A stretch of 64,000 bases of DNA from assembly GCF_049651205.1 (NCBI RefSeq), contig NZ_JBASBR010000012.1, forward strand, positions 1 to 64,000. Direction: 5' to 3'. The translations under genes were made by a program, and so were the position numbers. The notes under the pieces are model-generated. The model worked only from the letters and a program-made list of their open reading frames with translations. It did not search any database and had not been told where the DNA came from. Origin of the DNA: Castellaniella sp049651205 (GTDB lineage: Bacteria > Pseudomonadota > Gammaproteobacteria > Burkholderiales > Burkholderiaceae_B). Positions 1-9,012 of this stretch are shown here, one piece after another (the stretch's first letter is position 1; every line of letters starts with the position of its first letter).

Positions 1-18
1 ACAACTTAGGAGTCTCTC

Positions 19-915
19 ATGGCTGTTATCAACACCAACTACCTTGCTCTGGTCTCCCAGAACAACCTGAACAAATCCCAGGGTGCACTGGGCTCCGCCA
101 TCGAGCGCCTGTCCTCGGGCCTGCGCATCAATAGCGCCAAAGACGACGCTGCCGGCCAAGCCATCGCAAACCGCTTTACCTCTAACATCAATGGCTTGAC
201 CCAAGCTGCCCGCAATGCCAACGACGGCATCTCCATCGCTCAAACCACCGAAGGTGCGCTGAACGAAATCAACAATAACCTGCAACGTATCCGTCAGCTG
301 GTAGTTCAAGCCAACAACGGCACCAACTCCGGCAAAGATCTCGTGTCCATCAACGAGGAAGTCATCGCACGCGTGCAGGAAATCAACCGTGTCGGCGAAC
401 AAACCCAATTCAACGGCATCAAAGTCATGGGATCCGCTGTCTCCGACATCAAGATCCAGGTTGGCGCATTCGATAGTGAAACCATCACTATTGACCTCAG
501 CCAAGTAACGGCTTCAACACTGTTTTCGGGTACAGGAGCCAGCAACTTAGCCGCAGTGAGCAGCGCCACCGATGCTACTACAGCAGGAGGAGCAGGCATC
601 CTAACAAGTTACACGGCTGCCAGCGACAAGGCTACCGTCACCGGCGGGCTATTGGCTGTCATCGACAACGCAATCTCAATCGTGGACAGTAAACGCAGCG
701 GCCTGGGTGCTATCCAGAATCGCTTCGAGTCCACCATCGCCAACCTCAATAATACTGTCACCAACCTGTCTGCTGCTCGGTCGCGTATCGAAGATGCCGA
801 CTACTCAGTCGAGGTCTCCAACATGACGCGCGCCCAGATCCTGCAACAGGCTGGCACCGCCGTATTGGCACAGGCCAACCAAGTACCGCAGACCATGCTT
901 AGCTTGCTGCGTTAA
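19..915 (+). CDS. fliC: Flagellin
   Basis: Structural subunit of the flagellar filament, exported by the flagellar type III apparatus. The 298-residue protein has the conserved N-terminal D0/D1 region (starts MAVINTNYLALVSQNNL, then ERLSSGLRINSAKDDAAGQA at about residues 30-50) and the conserved C-terminal D1/D0 region (SRIEDADYSVEVSNMTRAQI, ending PQTMLSLLR). The central variable part, about residues 140-205, is short and Ser/Thr/Ala-rich, so this is a small flagellin with little surface domain. The ATG has an AGGAG six bases upstream (positions 8-12). The promoter, expected to be sigma-28 type, lies outside the window. The next gene is a large possible modification enzyme, and a decayed second flagellin tail lies after it. 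Confidence 0.97.
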   Translation: MAVINTNYLALVSQNNLNKSQGALGSAIERLSSGLRINSAKDDAAGQAIANRFTSNINGLTQAARNANDGISIAQTTEGALNEINNNLQRIRQLVVQANNGTNSGKDLVSINEEVIARVQEINRVGEQTQFNGIKVMGSAVSDIKIQVGAFDSETITIDLSQVTASTLFSGTGASNLAAVSSATDATTAGGAGILTSYTAASDKATVTGGLLAVIDNAISIVDSKRSGLGAIQNRFESTIANLNNTVTNLSAARSRIEDADYSVEVSNMTRAQILQQAGTAVLAQANQVPQTMLSLLR

Positions 916-979
916 GCCACAGCGCTGCTTTTACCGCCCGAAGATAGCACTAACAGGCTGTATAAACTGGCAGCTCGAC

Positions 980-1014
980 AAATCGTCGACTCATAAAATG
1001 TGGGTCGACGATTT
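980..1014. terminator. 11-bp inverted repeat after fliC
   Basis: AAATCGTCGAC at 980-990 is the exact reverse complement of GTCGACGATTT at 1004-1014, with a 13-base loop. It lies 65 bases after the fliC stop and covers a GTG at 1000 that could be read as an upstream start of the next gene. No long T-run follows, so it may be an mRNA-stabilising or regulatory stem rather than a classical intrinsic terminator. Confidence 0.5.
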
Positions 1015-1056
1015 GCTATCATACTCAGTGGTTTTCACCTTATCGGACACACTGTC

Positions 1057-4000
1057 ATGCCGACTCCTTCCCCATCCAATTATTCTGATATTCCTGTAGA
1101 AGCAATCCGAGAAGCCATCGAACTGCTGAAGCAGGGTGAAAACCTACGGGCAGAAACAAAGCTGGCAACGCTCCAGCAACAATATCCACACAATATACAC
1201 GTCCAAGCGCTGTACGCAGACACCAAGCGCAAGCTAGGCCATCACAAAGAAGCAATCGCATCATATCGCCTGGTTTTGGAGGGCGGGCTACGCGATCCCG
1301 AAGTAGTGCTGGATTTTGTTCAAAGCCTACTACAAGAAAGAGAGTTCGACGAGGCCGACACCTTAGTTGACGAGATCCTTGCAAAAGAATCAGAAAACAC
1401 CAAGGCCCTCAAGCTAAAAGGCGATATTCTGAATAAAAAGGGAGGCCCATTAGCTGCCCTGTCGTATTATCGGAAGGCTCTGGATCTACAGCCGGGCAAT
1501 GTGTCACTGTACCGGGTGATCTCTGTGCTGGATACCTTCAGCGCGGATAGCCCTGTATTTAAAGTTTTGCCAAAGGCATTAGCTTTGGATATCAAGGATG
1601 ATCGCGAACGCGCAGGTCTTCTTGCAACCCTTGCCAAAGCATACCTGGATATCGGCGAGGACTCTCTTGCGTTTCAATATTACCGCCAAGCCAATAAGGC
1701 AGTTAACCACAGTTTGCCGCCTATTCGTCAAGAGCTTGAACAACGGCTGGCCTACACACGATTCCACTACACTAAAGCCCTTTATAACCAACTAGCTGCA
1801 CACGGCGAACAAACGCGTCCGCAAATCATCGTCGCGGGGATGTCTCGCTCTGGAAAAAGCCTGGTCGAATCTCTTTTCAGAGGAGTTGAAGGCGTTACGT
1901 TAACAGGCGAAACAAAGCTGCTTAGCGACTATCACAAACAAGTGCTGGCGAACTACAACGGCAGCGAAAATCAATGGCTGGCATTCCAGACGCCAGAACT
2001 TGTACGCGACAATGCAGCCGGTTATCTAAAGCAACTACAAGCGTTAAACGATCAAGACACGATTCGCATAACCACTATGCCCGGCGACATTTGGAATCTG
2101 GGCCTAATCGGGCTATGGGCGCCCAATGTGCCAATCATATTTTGCGTGCGTGACGTACTGGATCTGGCCATCACTGGTTATTTCCAACAATACCAAAATC
2201 CAGAAGGCTATCGCTATAGCTACGACCTTAACCATATGGGTCGACAAATTGCCATCTTTGAAAAATTGATGGAGCATTGGGCACAGGTACTTCCTAATCC
2301 GATATATCTCGTTGACTACGAAGCAGTTGTTCGCGACCCTCAAACAGTAATGAACAACCTGCTGGCGCAATTGGATCTGAAACGTACGCAGTCGTACGAA
2401 GGCATCATCAATGCAAATGCTGGCCTGGAGTCCTGCATCAGCCCCATTGCATCACAAGATGCGGCAATGCCTATTACCAGCCGGTTTATTGGTATTTCAC
2501 AGCGATTCAAGGCGTACCTGAACCCTACAATCGAAGGATATCAAGAAATCATCGAGCAATTTCCTCGTCAGGAGCCTCCGGCAACGTTCTCCGTGGCGTT
2601 ACCCGACGTACTACAAGAAACTTCCCGCACAGATCAACACACAGCGGCCCATACAGATTTTATTTGGCAGTTTAAAGGCCAGATAAAAGTAATCGATAAT
2701 GGTGGTGTAGTTCTACAAAACGGCCTGATTCACAAGCTACTGGAGCTTAATGCATTCAGCACTGTCATGTTTGACCCAGGCACTGAGCTTGAGTTGGGCG
2801 ATAACCTGAGAAAAAATGACGCACTGCAGTTGATCACTGGTACTACGCTCGGTGATGGGCAAAAAAAGATCTGGCACACTTTTGGCACAGCTTCATGTAA
2901 CGGTACATTAGCTCTGCTACCAGCCACCAGCCTTCCCCGGATGTTACGCAAGGCAGGAGATACGCAGTGGCAAGAGCCGATTTATTCTGTTGCCCTGGAC
3001 GATCTCGCCAACTCTGAAGCACTTGAATGGCTCATCCTAAGGGCGGGCTATGACACTTTGTCAATCTTGCAGCATGGTGCACATACTCTGGCAGATACCC
3101 TGCTTGTTCATATCAACATCGCCATCCAGCCTACTTGGTTAAATCAACCCAGCCTCGATCAAATTACAAATTGGGCGCAGGAGCATGGCTACCGCCTGCA
3201 CAAATTGCTTGATCAAACCATGATGCGAGCAATAGAAGACCAGGCAGATCTTCCACACCCGCCAGAGCCATCTGAATTATGGGCGATTGGCATCCTATTG
3301 GTGCCAAGCGACCAACGCTTGGCTACGATGACAGATAACCAACTATGGAAACTGGCATTTATCCTGCATTCTGTCTATCAGACCAAAGATCTCGCTTACA
3401 GCATTATCAAACAACTGGATAAAGATACCGCCGAGGAATATCTTAAGGCTGGAAATATTCACCACCGCGAGAGCAAGGTTCCGGGCAATGCCGCGCTTAA
3501 AAAATTAGGTATCGACCTCAAAGCAGGCAAGGTTCACCAACATCTAACCCTAATCAGAAGCCTCGAGAAAGGTTATCCGGAAAATCCTCAAGTACTGATG
3601 CTGGTGGCTCAAAAATATTCATGGCTGGGTGTCAATCAATCCGCGCTGAAAACTATCCAGCACGCAATGGAGCTGTCTCCCGAAGACATATATATTCGCC
3701 AAGCCGCGATCGAAATACTCCTAAACTGTGGCTTGTGGTGGGAAGCTAATCAAACTGCACGCGCCCTGTTGGTAAAGCAGCCGGACAATCTTGATACCAT
3801 GCAACTGGTTGCACAAGCATTGGCGGCAGATCCAATCCCCAATATCCCACTGATCCACGCCACGATCGACATCCTGAAGCAGATTCTCAATGGGAATGAA
3901 GGGTCTTCCACTGAGGACACCACAGACTCGGAAAATACTGGAAACCCGTCTGAGGACCTATTATCCAAAGCAGCATACGTCAGCACAAAGGCCCGCCTGC

Positions 4001-4908
4001 ATGCACGTGTCGGCCAGTTTGATCAAGCACTTGATTTGCACACCCAGGCTCTGGAGATTATGGGCCCTGATATCCAGGGGCCAAGGCGTGCGGGAGCACT
4101 GATCAACCAAGCCGATAGCCTATTTGAAACCGGAAAGATAGATGATAGCTGCCAGGCACTTTGGCAGGCTTGCTGCTGCTACCCATACTCTCCAATAACG
4201 GTCAGAGCATCCATCAGCCTTAATCAACGGCTTGCAAAGTGCCAAGATCCAGTACTAAACAAACTGGCAGCGCTGCACAACGAAATACAAGAAATTTGGT
4301 CAGAATACAAAAAGGAAAATCTCAAATCAAGCTTTGGTGATTTTGGTTTGCCCTACCAAGCTTTCGAGCCCTTAATGTTACCTGGGACGAGGCCTGCCAT
4401 GCATCGCCTCGGAATATACGGGCTCGACCAGGATTTGCCACATGGTGCACGAGCATTGGATATTGGCTGCAACCATGGATACCTGTTGATGGGTCTGGCA
4501 CCCAAGTTAAGCTACGGGCTGGGTTTTGATATTAGCCAAAGCTGCATTGACGTGGGTAATGCCGTAGGAAAATACCTTGGACATCAGCACATCGAGCTAA
4601 GCAGCAAACCGTTTGATGACTTTGTTTGCGAAGAGGCTTTCGACTTGGTCATCGCGTGTGCTGTCCACCACTGGATTGGTGTCCCTCTCACTGAATTTGG
4701 TGCAAAGCTACACAGCTACTGCAAACCAAACGGCATTGTGTTGCTTGAAAGCCAAGGCACCCGCAAAACGAACCGTGTAGAACCCAACTTTGAAGAGAAA
4801 GCAAGCACGATTGCCAGTGCAGGCTTTGAAGTGATCCGGAAAGGAAGCCTGTGTGATGACTCGATTAATTACCGGGAGTTCTGGATTCTTCGCAAAATAG
4901 CTGAGTAA
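1057..4908 (+). CDS. Giant TPR / sulfotransferase-like / methyltransferase protein
   Basis: A 1283-residue multidomain cytoplasmic protein of unknown substrate. The N-terminal third is made of tetratricopeptide repeats. A P-loop sulfotransferase-like domain begins near residue 257 (VAGMSRSGKSLVESLF, then a conserved GETKLL), similar to the PAPS-binding loop of TPR-sulfotransferases. A second TPR block occupies roughly residues 820-1070. A SAM-dependent methyltransferase fold closes the protein (ALDIGCNHGYLLMGL near residue 1133). I chose ATG 1057 because the upstream GTG at 1000 lies inside the inverted repeat. Codon use is less GC-biased than in the neighbours, which suggests an accessory gene. 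Its place directly after fliC suggests flagellin or filament modification; this is inference. Confidence 0.75.
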   Translation: MPTPSPSNYSDIPVEAIREAIELLKQGENLRAETKLATLQQQYPHNIHVQALYADTKRKLGHHKEAIASYRLVLEGGLRDPEVVLDFVQSLLQEREFDEADTLVDEILAKESENTKALKLKGDILNKKGGPLAALSYYRKALDLQPGNVSLYRVISVLDTFSADSPVFKVLPKALALDIKDDRERAGLLATLAKAYLDIGEDSLAFQYYRQANKAVNHSLPPIRQELEQRLAYTRFHYTKALYNQLAAHGEQTRPQIIVAGMSRSGKSLVESLFRGVEGVTLTGETKLLSDYHKQVLANYNGSENQWLAFQTPELVRDNAAGYLKQLQALNDQDTIRITTMPGDIWNLGLIGLWAPNVPIIFCVRDVLDLAITGYFQQYQNPEGYRYSYDLNHMGRQIAIFEKLMEHWAQVLPNPIYLVDYEAVVRDPQTVMNNLLAQLDLKRTQSYEGIINANAGLESCISPIASQDAAMPITSRFIGISQRFKAYLNPTIEGYQEIIEQFPRQEPPATFSVALPDVLQETSRTDQHTAAHTDFIWQFKGQIKVIDNGGVVLQNGLIHKLLELNAFSTVMFDPGTELELGDNLRKNDALQLITGTTLGDGQKKIWHTFGTASCNGTLALLPATSLPRMLRKAGDTQWQEPIYSVALDDLANSEALEWLILRAGYDTLSILQHGAHTLADTLLVHINIAIQPTWLNQPSLDQITNWAQEHGYRLHKLLDQTMMRAIEDQADLPHPPEPSELWAIGILLVPSDQRLATMTDNQLWKLAFILHSVYQTKDLAYSIIKQLDKDTAEEYLKAGNIHHRESKVPGNAALKKLGIDLKAGKVHQHLTLIRSLEKGYPENPQVLMLVAQKYSWLGVNQSALKTIQHAMELSPEDIYIRQAAIEILLNCGLWWEANQTARALLVKQPDNLDTMQLVAQALAADPIPNIPLIHATIDILKQILNGNEGSSTEDTTDSENTGNPSEDLLSKAAYVSTKARLHARVGQFDQALDLHTQALEIMGPDIQGPRRAGALINQADSLFETGKIDDSCQALWQACCCYPYSPITVRASISLNQRLAKCQDPVLNKLAALHNEIQEIWSEYKKENLKSSFGDFGLPYQAFEPLMLPGTRPAMHRLGIYGLDQDLPHGARALDIGCNHGYLLMGLAPKLSYGLGFDISQSCIDVGNAVGKYLGHQHIELSSKPFDDFVCEEAFDLVIACAVHHWIGVPLTEFGAKLHSYCKPNGIVLLESQGTRKTNRVEPNFEEKASTIASAGFEVIRKGSLCDDSINYREFWILRKIAE

Positions 4909-4931
4909 CTGAAAAAATACGGAAAGCTTAC

Positions 4932-4945
4932 GCAGAGCGCTCTGC
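4932..4945. repeat. 14-bp perfect palindrome
   Basis: GCAGAGCGCTCTGC is a perfect palindrome 24 bases after the stop of the TPR gene. It could be part of its 3' end structure or a protein site. No T-run follows. Confidence 0.35.
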
Positions 4946-4968
4946 CACCCCTAACAAATCCGTGTATA

Positions 4969-4993
4969 GGCCGATGGCTTCCAGCCATCGGCC
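4969..4993. terminator. GCCGATGGCT hairpin, copy 1
   Basis: GCCGATGGCT (4970-4979) pairs with AGCCATCGGC (4983-4992) around a 3-base loop. The same stem occurs at 9251-9273 after ridA. The flanking bases are also related: about 20 of 27 bases after the stem match those after copy 2. It probably acts as a transcription end for the TPR gene, but the extended similarity suggests a duplicated ridA-end segment. Confidence 0.55.
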
Positions 4994-5030
4994 CCTCCCT
5001 ACTTGAAAAGTAGCACTACCGATAGCTTGC

Positions 5031-5096
5031 AGCACCCCCTTCGTGCTGGCGCAGGCCAACCAGGCTCCACAAGCCATGTTGTTCCTACCGCGTTAA
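5031..5096 (+). pseudogene. Decayed flagellin 3' end
   Basis: Read in the frame that ends with TAA at 5094-5096, the sequence encodes FVLAQANQAPQAMLFLPR, which lines up with the fliC C-terminus (AVLAQANQVPQTMLSLLR) over its last 18 residues. Nothing upstream of about 5031 continues a flagellin frame. It is best explained as the last fragment of a second flagellin gene lost by deletion, the TPR gene having once stood between two flagellin copies. Confidence 0.7.
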
Positions 5097-5442
5097 TTCA
5101 CTAGCATAGGTACCGATGAAAACGATGCAACTCGCAAGTGGGTTGGCCTATTTGTCATTTTTGGCTAGTTATGTGGTTAGGAGAAAGAGAGTATGAGTAA
5201 GTATCTTGATGGGTTCAACAAGGCCCCCAAAGCGAGCTAAGAGACACTGACGCGAATAGCAGCGACAACCTCGCCCTCGCTGATACCGAGCTTGGCCATG
5301 GAGTACCAGGAAAACTGTGTATATTGCGATGGGAAGCTTTTGTTGGGCCTGTCCATATCGTAGAAGAAGGTCATAGCAAACCGTCGCTGCAATATTCCTC
5401 AAAGACCACCATAGGTGGCTTAGGCCCCCTTCGACCATCACC
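5097..5442. other. Intergenic stretch with only short uncertain frames
   Basis: No gene of normal size is recognised. On the plus strand a 15-codon frame (MSKYLDGFNKAPKAS, ATG 5193) has an AGGAG nine bases upstream. On the minus strand a 45-codon frame (5237-5375, ending LGISEGEVVAAIRVSVS) ends where the plus frame ends. Either could be a relic of a lost gene; neither is called as a gene. Confidence 0.4.
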
Positions 5443-6822
5443 GTGACTACACCTATTTTTTCCAATCTGCCGATTTCCCCCGCCCAGCTCGCTAATCTGG
5501 CTCACATGGGGTATCAGGCCATGACGCCGATCCAGGCGCAGAGCCTGCCCATCATCCTGGAAGGCCGTGACCTGATCGCGCAAGCCAAGACCGGCAGCGG
5601 TAAGACTGCGGCCTTTGGCCTGGGCATCCTGCACCGCCTGAATTCCACGCAATGGACGCCGCAGGCGCTGATCGTCTGCCCCACCCGTGAACTGTCCGAA
5701 CAGGTTGCCACCGAACTGCGCCGCCTGGCGCGCGCCGACGGTAACATCAAGGTGCTGACGCTAACGGGCGGCGCCTCTGCGCGCCCCCAAAACGAATCGC
5801 TGGCGCATGGCGCCCACGTCATCGTCGGCACGCCAGGACGCCTGCTAGACCACCTGGCACGCCAAACGCTGGATCTCTCCACTGTGCGCACGCTGGTGCT
5901 GGACGAGGCAGACCGCATGGTGGACATGGGCTTCTTCCCCGATGTGATGGAGATCGCCCGCGCCTGTCCGGATCAGCGTCAAACACTGCTGTTTTCCGCC
6001 ACCTACCCGGAAAGCATCCGCCAAGATGTCGAGCACCTGCTCACGAACCCCGAGTTCGTCAAAGTGGACGCAGTGCATAGCGAAGCGCAGATCGAACAGC
6101 ATTTCTACGAGATCGACACAGTGAATCGCTTCGAGGCAACCGCCTTGCTGCTACGCCATTTTCAGCCGGAATCAGCGCTTGCTTTCTGCAATACCAAGGC
6201 GGCCTGCGCCGAACTGTCCACCCATCTGAAGCAGGCGGGATTCAGCGCACTAGCGCTGCACGGCGACATGGATCAGCGCGACCGGGACGACGTGCTGGTG
6301 CAGTTCTCAAACCACAGCAGCAACATCCTGGTGGCGACGGATGTGGCGGCGCGCGGGCTGGACATTCCGTCGCTACCCATGGTGATCAATGTCGAGCTAG
6401 CCCGCGACCTCCAGGTGCACACGCACCGGGTGGGCCGCACGGGCCGGATGCAAGAATCGGGGATGGCGCTAAGCCTGTGCGCCCCGGATGAACAATACGT
6501 GGCGTCACGCATCGCGCAGCAACTTGGGCGCCCCCTGGACCTGAAGCCGCTGCCTCGTCAGAAGACCTCGGGGCGGCCTGCCCAGGCGCCCATGGTGACG
6601 CTGCTGGTGCTGGGCGGCAAAAAGGCCAAGCTGCGTCCGGCGGATCTGCTGGGCGCACTGACGGGCGACGGCGGGCTGACGCGGGAACAAGTCGGCAAGA
6701 TCAACATCACGGACCAGGTATCCTACATTGCGCTCAGCCGCTCCGTCGCGCACCGCTCATTTCCGCACCTGGAAAGCATCCTGATCAAGGGCAAGAAGCA
6801 GCGGATGAAATTACTGCCGTAA
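5443..6822 (+). CDS. dbpA: DEAD-box ATP-dependent RNA helicase DbpA
   Basis: RNA helicase that in characterised species acts on 23S rRNA hairpin 92 during assembly of the large ribosomal subunit. The 459-residue length equals the family norm (about 457). Visible motifs are the Q motif region (MTPIQAQSLP), Walker A AKTGSGKT (48-55), PTREL, DEAD (154-157), SAT, and HRVGRTGR (from residue 328). The C-terminal part (GGKKAKLRPADLLGALTGD) is the DbpA-type RNA-binding domain that sets it apart from RhlE or RhlB. The start is a GTG giving MTTPIFSNLP; no strong ribosome binding site precedes it, so the exact start is less sure. Confidence 0.93.
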   Translation: MTTPIFSNLPISPAQLANLAHMGYQAMTPIQAQSLPIILEGRDLIAQAKTGSGKTAAFGLGILHRLNSTQWTPQALIVCPTRELSEQVATELRRLARADGNIKVLTLTGGASARPQNESLAHGAHVIVGTPGRLLDHLARQTLDLSTVRTLVLDEADRMVDMGFFPDVMEIARACPDQRQTLLFSATYPESIRQDVEHLLTNPEFVKVDAVHSEAQIEQHFYEIDTVNRFEATALLLRHFQPESALAFCNTKAACAELSTHLKQAGFSALALHGDMDQRDRDDVLVQFSNHSSNILVATDVAARGLDIPSLPMVINVELARDLQVHTHRVGRTGRMQESGMALSLCAPDEQYVASRIAQQLGRPLDLKPLPRQKTSGRPAQAPMVTLLVLGGKKAKLRPADLLGALTGDGGLTREQVGKINITDQVSYIALSRSVAHRSFPHLESILIKGKKQRMKLLP

Positions 6823-6976
6823 ATGGGCAGTTGCCCGTGCCCGCTGGTTCCGCGATGAGAGGCACGGCAAGCTGGTGTTGCCAGACACGTCAGCATTCAT
6901 TCCCGTGGTCATCACCGACTCACTTCCTGTGTGCTTACACGACGCTGGAAGATGTGTTCCGCGACTGATCTCGGAG

Positions 6977-7447
6977 TCAACGCACCTCAGGTGCAAGGTT
7001 TCCTTGCTGATAGACTTCTGCCGAAACATGCTCGGCAAGTTTTTGCATGCCATCGGTCATGGCGGCAATGACCGTCGGTGCATTCCAAAGGCGATTGCGG
7101 CAGCGGCCTGAGACGGCTTGCAAGATGCCCAATGCAAGGAGGTCGCCGATCCAGTTTTGGACGGTCCGGTATCTGCCGGGCATTTTTGACCGATCACTGC
7201 TAGACATCAGCCCGCGGTGGGTTTCCAGTATCAAGGGCTGATCAAGAGCGGCTTGACCGCGTCGGCGGACCTCCCCCAGCCTCCACGTAAACGCCCGGAC
7301 ATAGTTCATCGTCAGGACAGCATCGGCATCCTGAACGTCTTCCTGCTGCTCACCCTCAATCACGGCGAGCCAGGGCGATGAGCACATAGCACTGAGGCCC
7401 ATCCACGAAGGGGCGAGCAGGCAAGGGAGTGACGGAAAATTCATCAC
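6977..7447 (-). pseudogene. Internally deleted Fic-family gene relic
   Basis: The minus-strand frame begins near an inhibition-site-like IEGEQQED stretch, continues through an N-terminal Fic region (ETHRGLM, then PGRYRTVQNWIG), and then jumps directly to the C-terminal winged-helix end (LLALGILQAVSGRCRNRLW). In intact proteins about 200 residues including the catalytic HPFxxGNGR lie between QNWIG and that end. None of it is present, so an in-frame internal deletion has removed the AMPylation site. The N-terminus is also incomplete. It touches the end of hipA. Residual expression would give an inactive protein. Confidence 0.7.
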
Positions 7448-8703
7448 TGCCGCAAAGCAGCAAACGCAGCGCCTTGGCTAATGCCTTGCCATATGGTGTT
7501 GATTTGCCCGGATGGTACTTTTTGCTCCACGGCAAAATCCGGCCAAGCCGCTACAGCCTGAAATACCTGCTGGACGATACTGTCGGCGTCATCTACGCCC
7601 AAGCGCTGGCCCAGGCGCTGCAAAGATGCAAGCGAGGGCTGTCCTTCTCCTTCTACCGACGTCATGTGCTCGGTACCGCCCATCCCGCTGCTGAAAGTGA
7701 GGTCGTAGGCGGGGGAAAACTGCCAGGTGCCGTTGCCCTCACCTGATTCAATCAGCGTGAAGTTCTTTACGTGGTCGTCCTGGTTGTGGGCCAGCACATT
7801 AAAAACCGCAAGCCGGTAGGCCTTGGAAACCTCGCGCACATCCCTGGAGGCCATCCCCACAAGTTTCAGTACATCTTCGTAGTCCATGCTGGGCTCGCGA
7901 TGAGAAAGCTCCAGCATCCCGCCCACGGATACGATGTGGCGTTTCACATCGCCAACCCGATCAAACCGTCGCACTGCAAAGAAGTCTTGTGGTTGGCCAT
8001 CTACCCGCGCAGAAACCAGGCGCGTCTCTGGCATGATGACGCCGGCAGATTGAGCCATACACGCATACGCAAGCTCAATGCGCCCCATGGCCATCGGATC
8101 GTCATGTCCACGAAACTTCACCATCCAATGATCGTAGCCGGACGGCAAGGGACCAAAACCCGAAATACAACGGTTGCCATCTTGCGCCAGTGCTACCGTT
8201 ACCTTTGGCCGCGCACCACCTGGCGAACCACCATGGATGTAAAGCTCGTTGAGAACCGTTTCTGTTCGGCCTTCGATCAGCAAGGTCGCTTCTTGTGCCA
8301 GGCGATCCAGAGAGGGAGGCTCAGAAGGCATCGCATCCAGCATGGCTGGGCGAAACCCTAAAGCGCCCATCGCCCGATCACCCATGTAGGCCAGGCGATC
8401 GAGTGGGCTTATTTCCCGACGCGACCACCCCTTGCGTGCCAACAGGGCGCGATCCATCAGCAACAGGCCCCAACCGTCTGGCAAGGCATCGTTGAAAACA
8501 CCGTGAAGACCTTGAAATACCCTTGTATCGGTGGCTTTGAATGCGCCTGTACGCAAAGCGAAGGCGGGCATCGGGCTTAAGGCAAATCCAGACCTGATCC
8601 AGCGATCATCGTACTCGAACCAGATCTCTCCCTTGGAACTGCGCGCCAGCTGACCAACGGGCTGCCCGGACAGAAGCACCTCAAGCTCGGTCACATGCTG
8701 CAT
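7444..8703 (-). CDS. hipA: HipA-family serine/threonine kinase toxin
   Basis: Toxin of a HipBA module; characterised HipA kinases phosphorylate glutamyl-tRNA synthetase or related targets and slow growth. The 419-residue protein shows GGSPGGARPKV (phosphate-loop region), the catalytic-loop equivalent HNQDDHVKNF and the metal-binding AYDLTFS. The hipB stop, a ribosome binding site AGGAG and two ATGs are packed as AGGAGATGGCCATG: only the second ATG (8701-8703) has proper spacing (six bases), so I start there. It is co-transcribed with hipB just upstream. A fic relic lies at its 3' end, so the locus accumulates toxin genes. Confidence 0.9.
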   Translation of the reverse strand: MQHVTELEVLLSGQPVGQLARSSKGEIWFEYDDRWIRSGFALSPMPAFALRTGAFKATDTRVFQGLHGVFNDALPDGWGLLLMDRALLARKGWSRREISPLDRLAYMGDRAMGALGFRPAMLDAMPSEPPSLDRLAQEATLLIEGRTETVLNELYIHGGSPGGARPKVTVALAQDGNRCISGFGPLPSGYDHWMVKFRGHDDPMAMGRIELAYACMAQSAGVIMPETRLVSARVDGQPQDFFAVRRFDRVGDVKRHIVSVGGMLELSHREPSMDYEDVLKLVGMASRDVREVSKAYRLAVFNVLAHNQDDHVKNFTLIESGEGNGTWQFSPAYDLTFSSGMGGTEHMTSVEGEGQPSLASLQRLGQRLGVDDADSIVQQVFQAVAAWPDFAVEQKVPSGQINTIWQGISQGAAFAALRQ

Positions 8704-8712
8704 GGCCATCTC

Positions 8713-9012
8713 CTAGCCACGCCCGCGTTTTCGGGCAGGCTGGACAATATCTTTTAGACGCACCGGCTCTCCCATCGAGGCGAAAAGCCCCTTGAAATCA
8801 TCCAAATTGCCTAACGCCTGTGCGAGCTTCAAAAGTGCCATCACGCCGATCTCCCCCGTGGTCTCGAAGCGTTTGATCGTGCCCTCTGGCACCCCGGAGC
8901 GAGCGGCAAGACTTTTGCGTGAAAGGTTTTCAGCAAGACGGCGCTGACGCGCCGCCTGAGCAATTTTCTGCGCGATATCTTGATGGTTAACAATAGATAA
9001 TATCTGATCCAT
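8713..9012 (-). CDS. hipB: HipB-family antitoxin, helix-turn-helix
   Basis: DNA-binding antitoxin of the HipBA pair. The 99-residue protein holds a Xre-type helix-turn-helix at about residues 27-56 (NLSRKSLAARSGVPEGTIKRF) and a basic tail ending RKRGRG. It is the first gene of the pair, and its stop lies within a few bases of the hipA start. The AT-rich, palindrome-bearing region just upstream (8996-9050) is the likely operator for autoregulation by HipB and HipBA. Confidence 0.9.
   Translation of the reverse strand: MDQILSIVNHQDIAQKIAQAARQRRLAENLSRKSLAARSGVPEGTIKRFETTGEIGVMALLKLAQALGNLDDFKGLFASMGEPVRLKDIVQPARKRGRG

Noticed and set aside
5193..5240. 15-codon frame MSKYLDGFNKAPKAS with a good ribosome binding site
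   Set aside because: Too short and without known family; a good AGGAG alone is weak evidence.
5237..5375. 45-codon minus-strand frame ending LGISEGEVVAAIRVSVS after the flagellin remnant
   Set aside because: It resembles loosely the end of some aminotransferase-like proteins, but has no upstream body, no ribosome binding site and no clear family; left as a possible relic.
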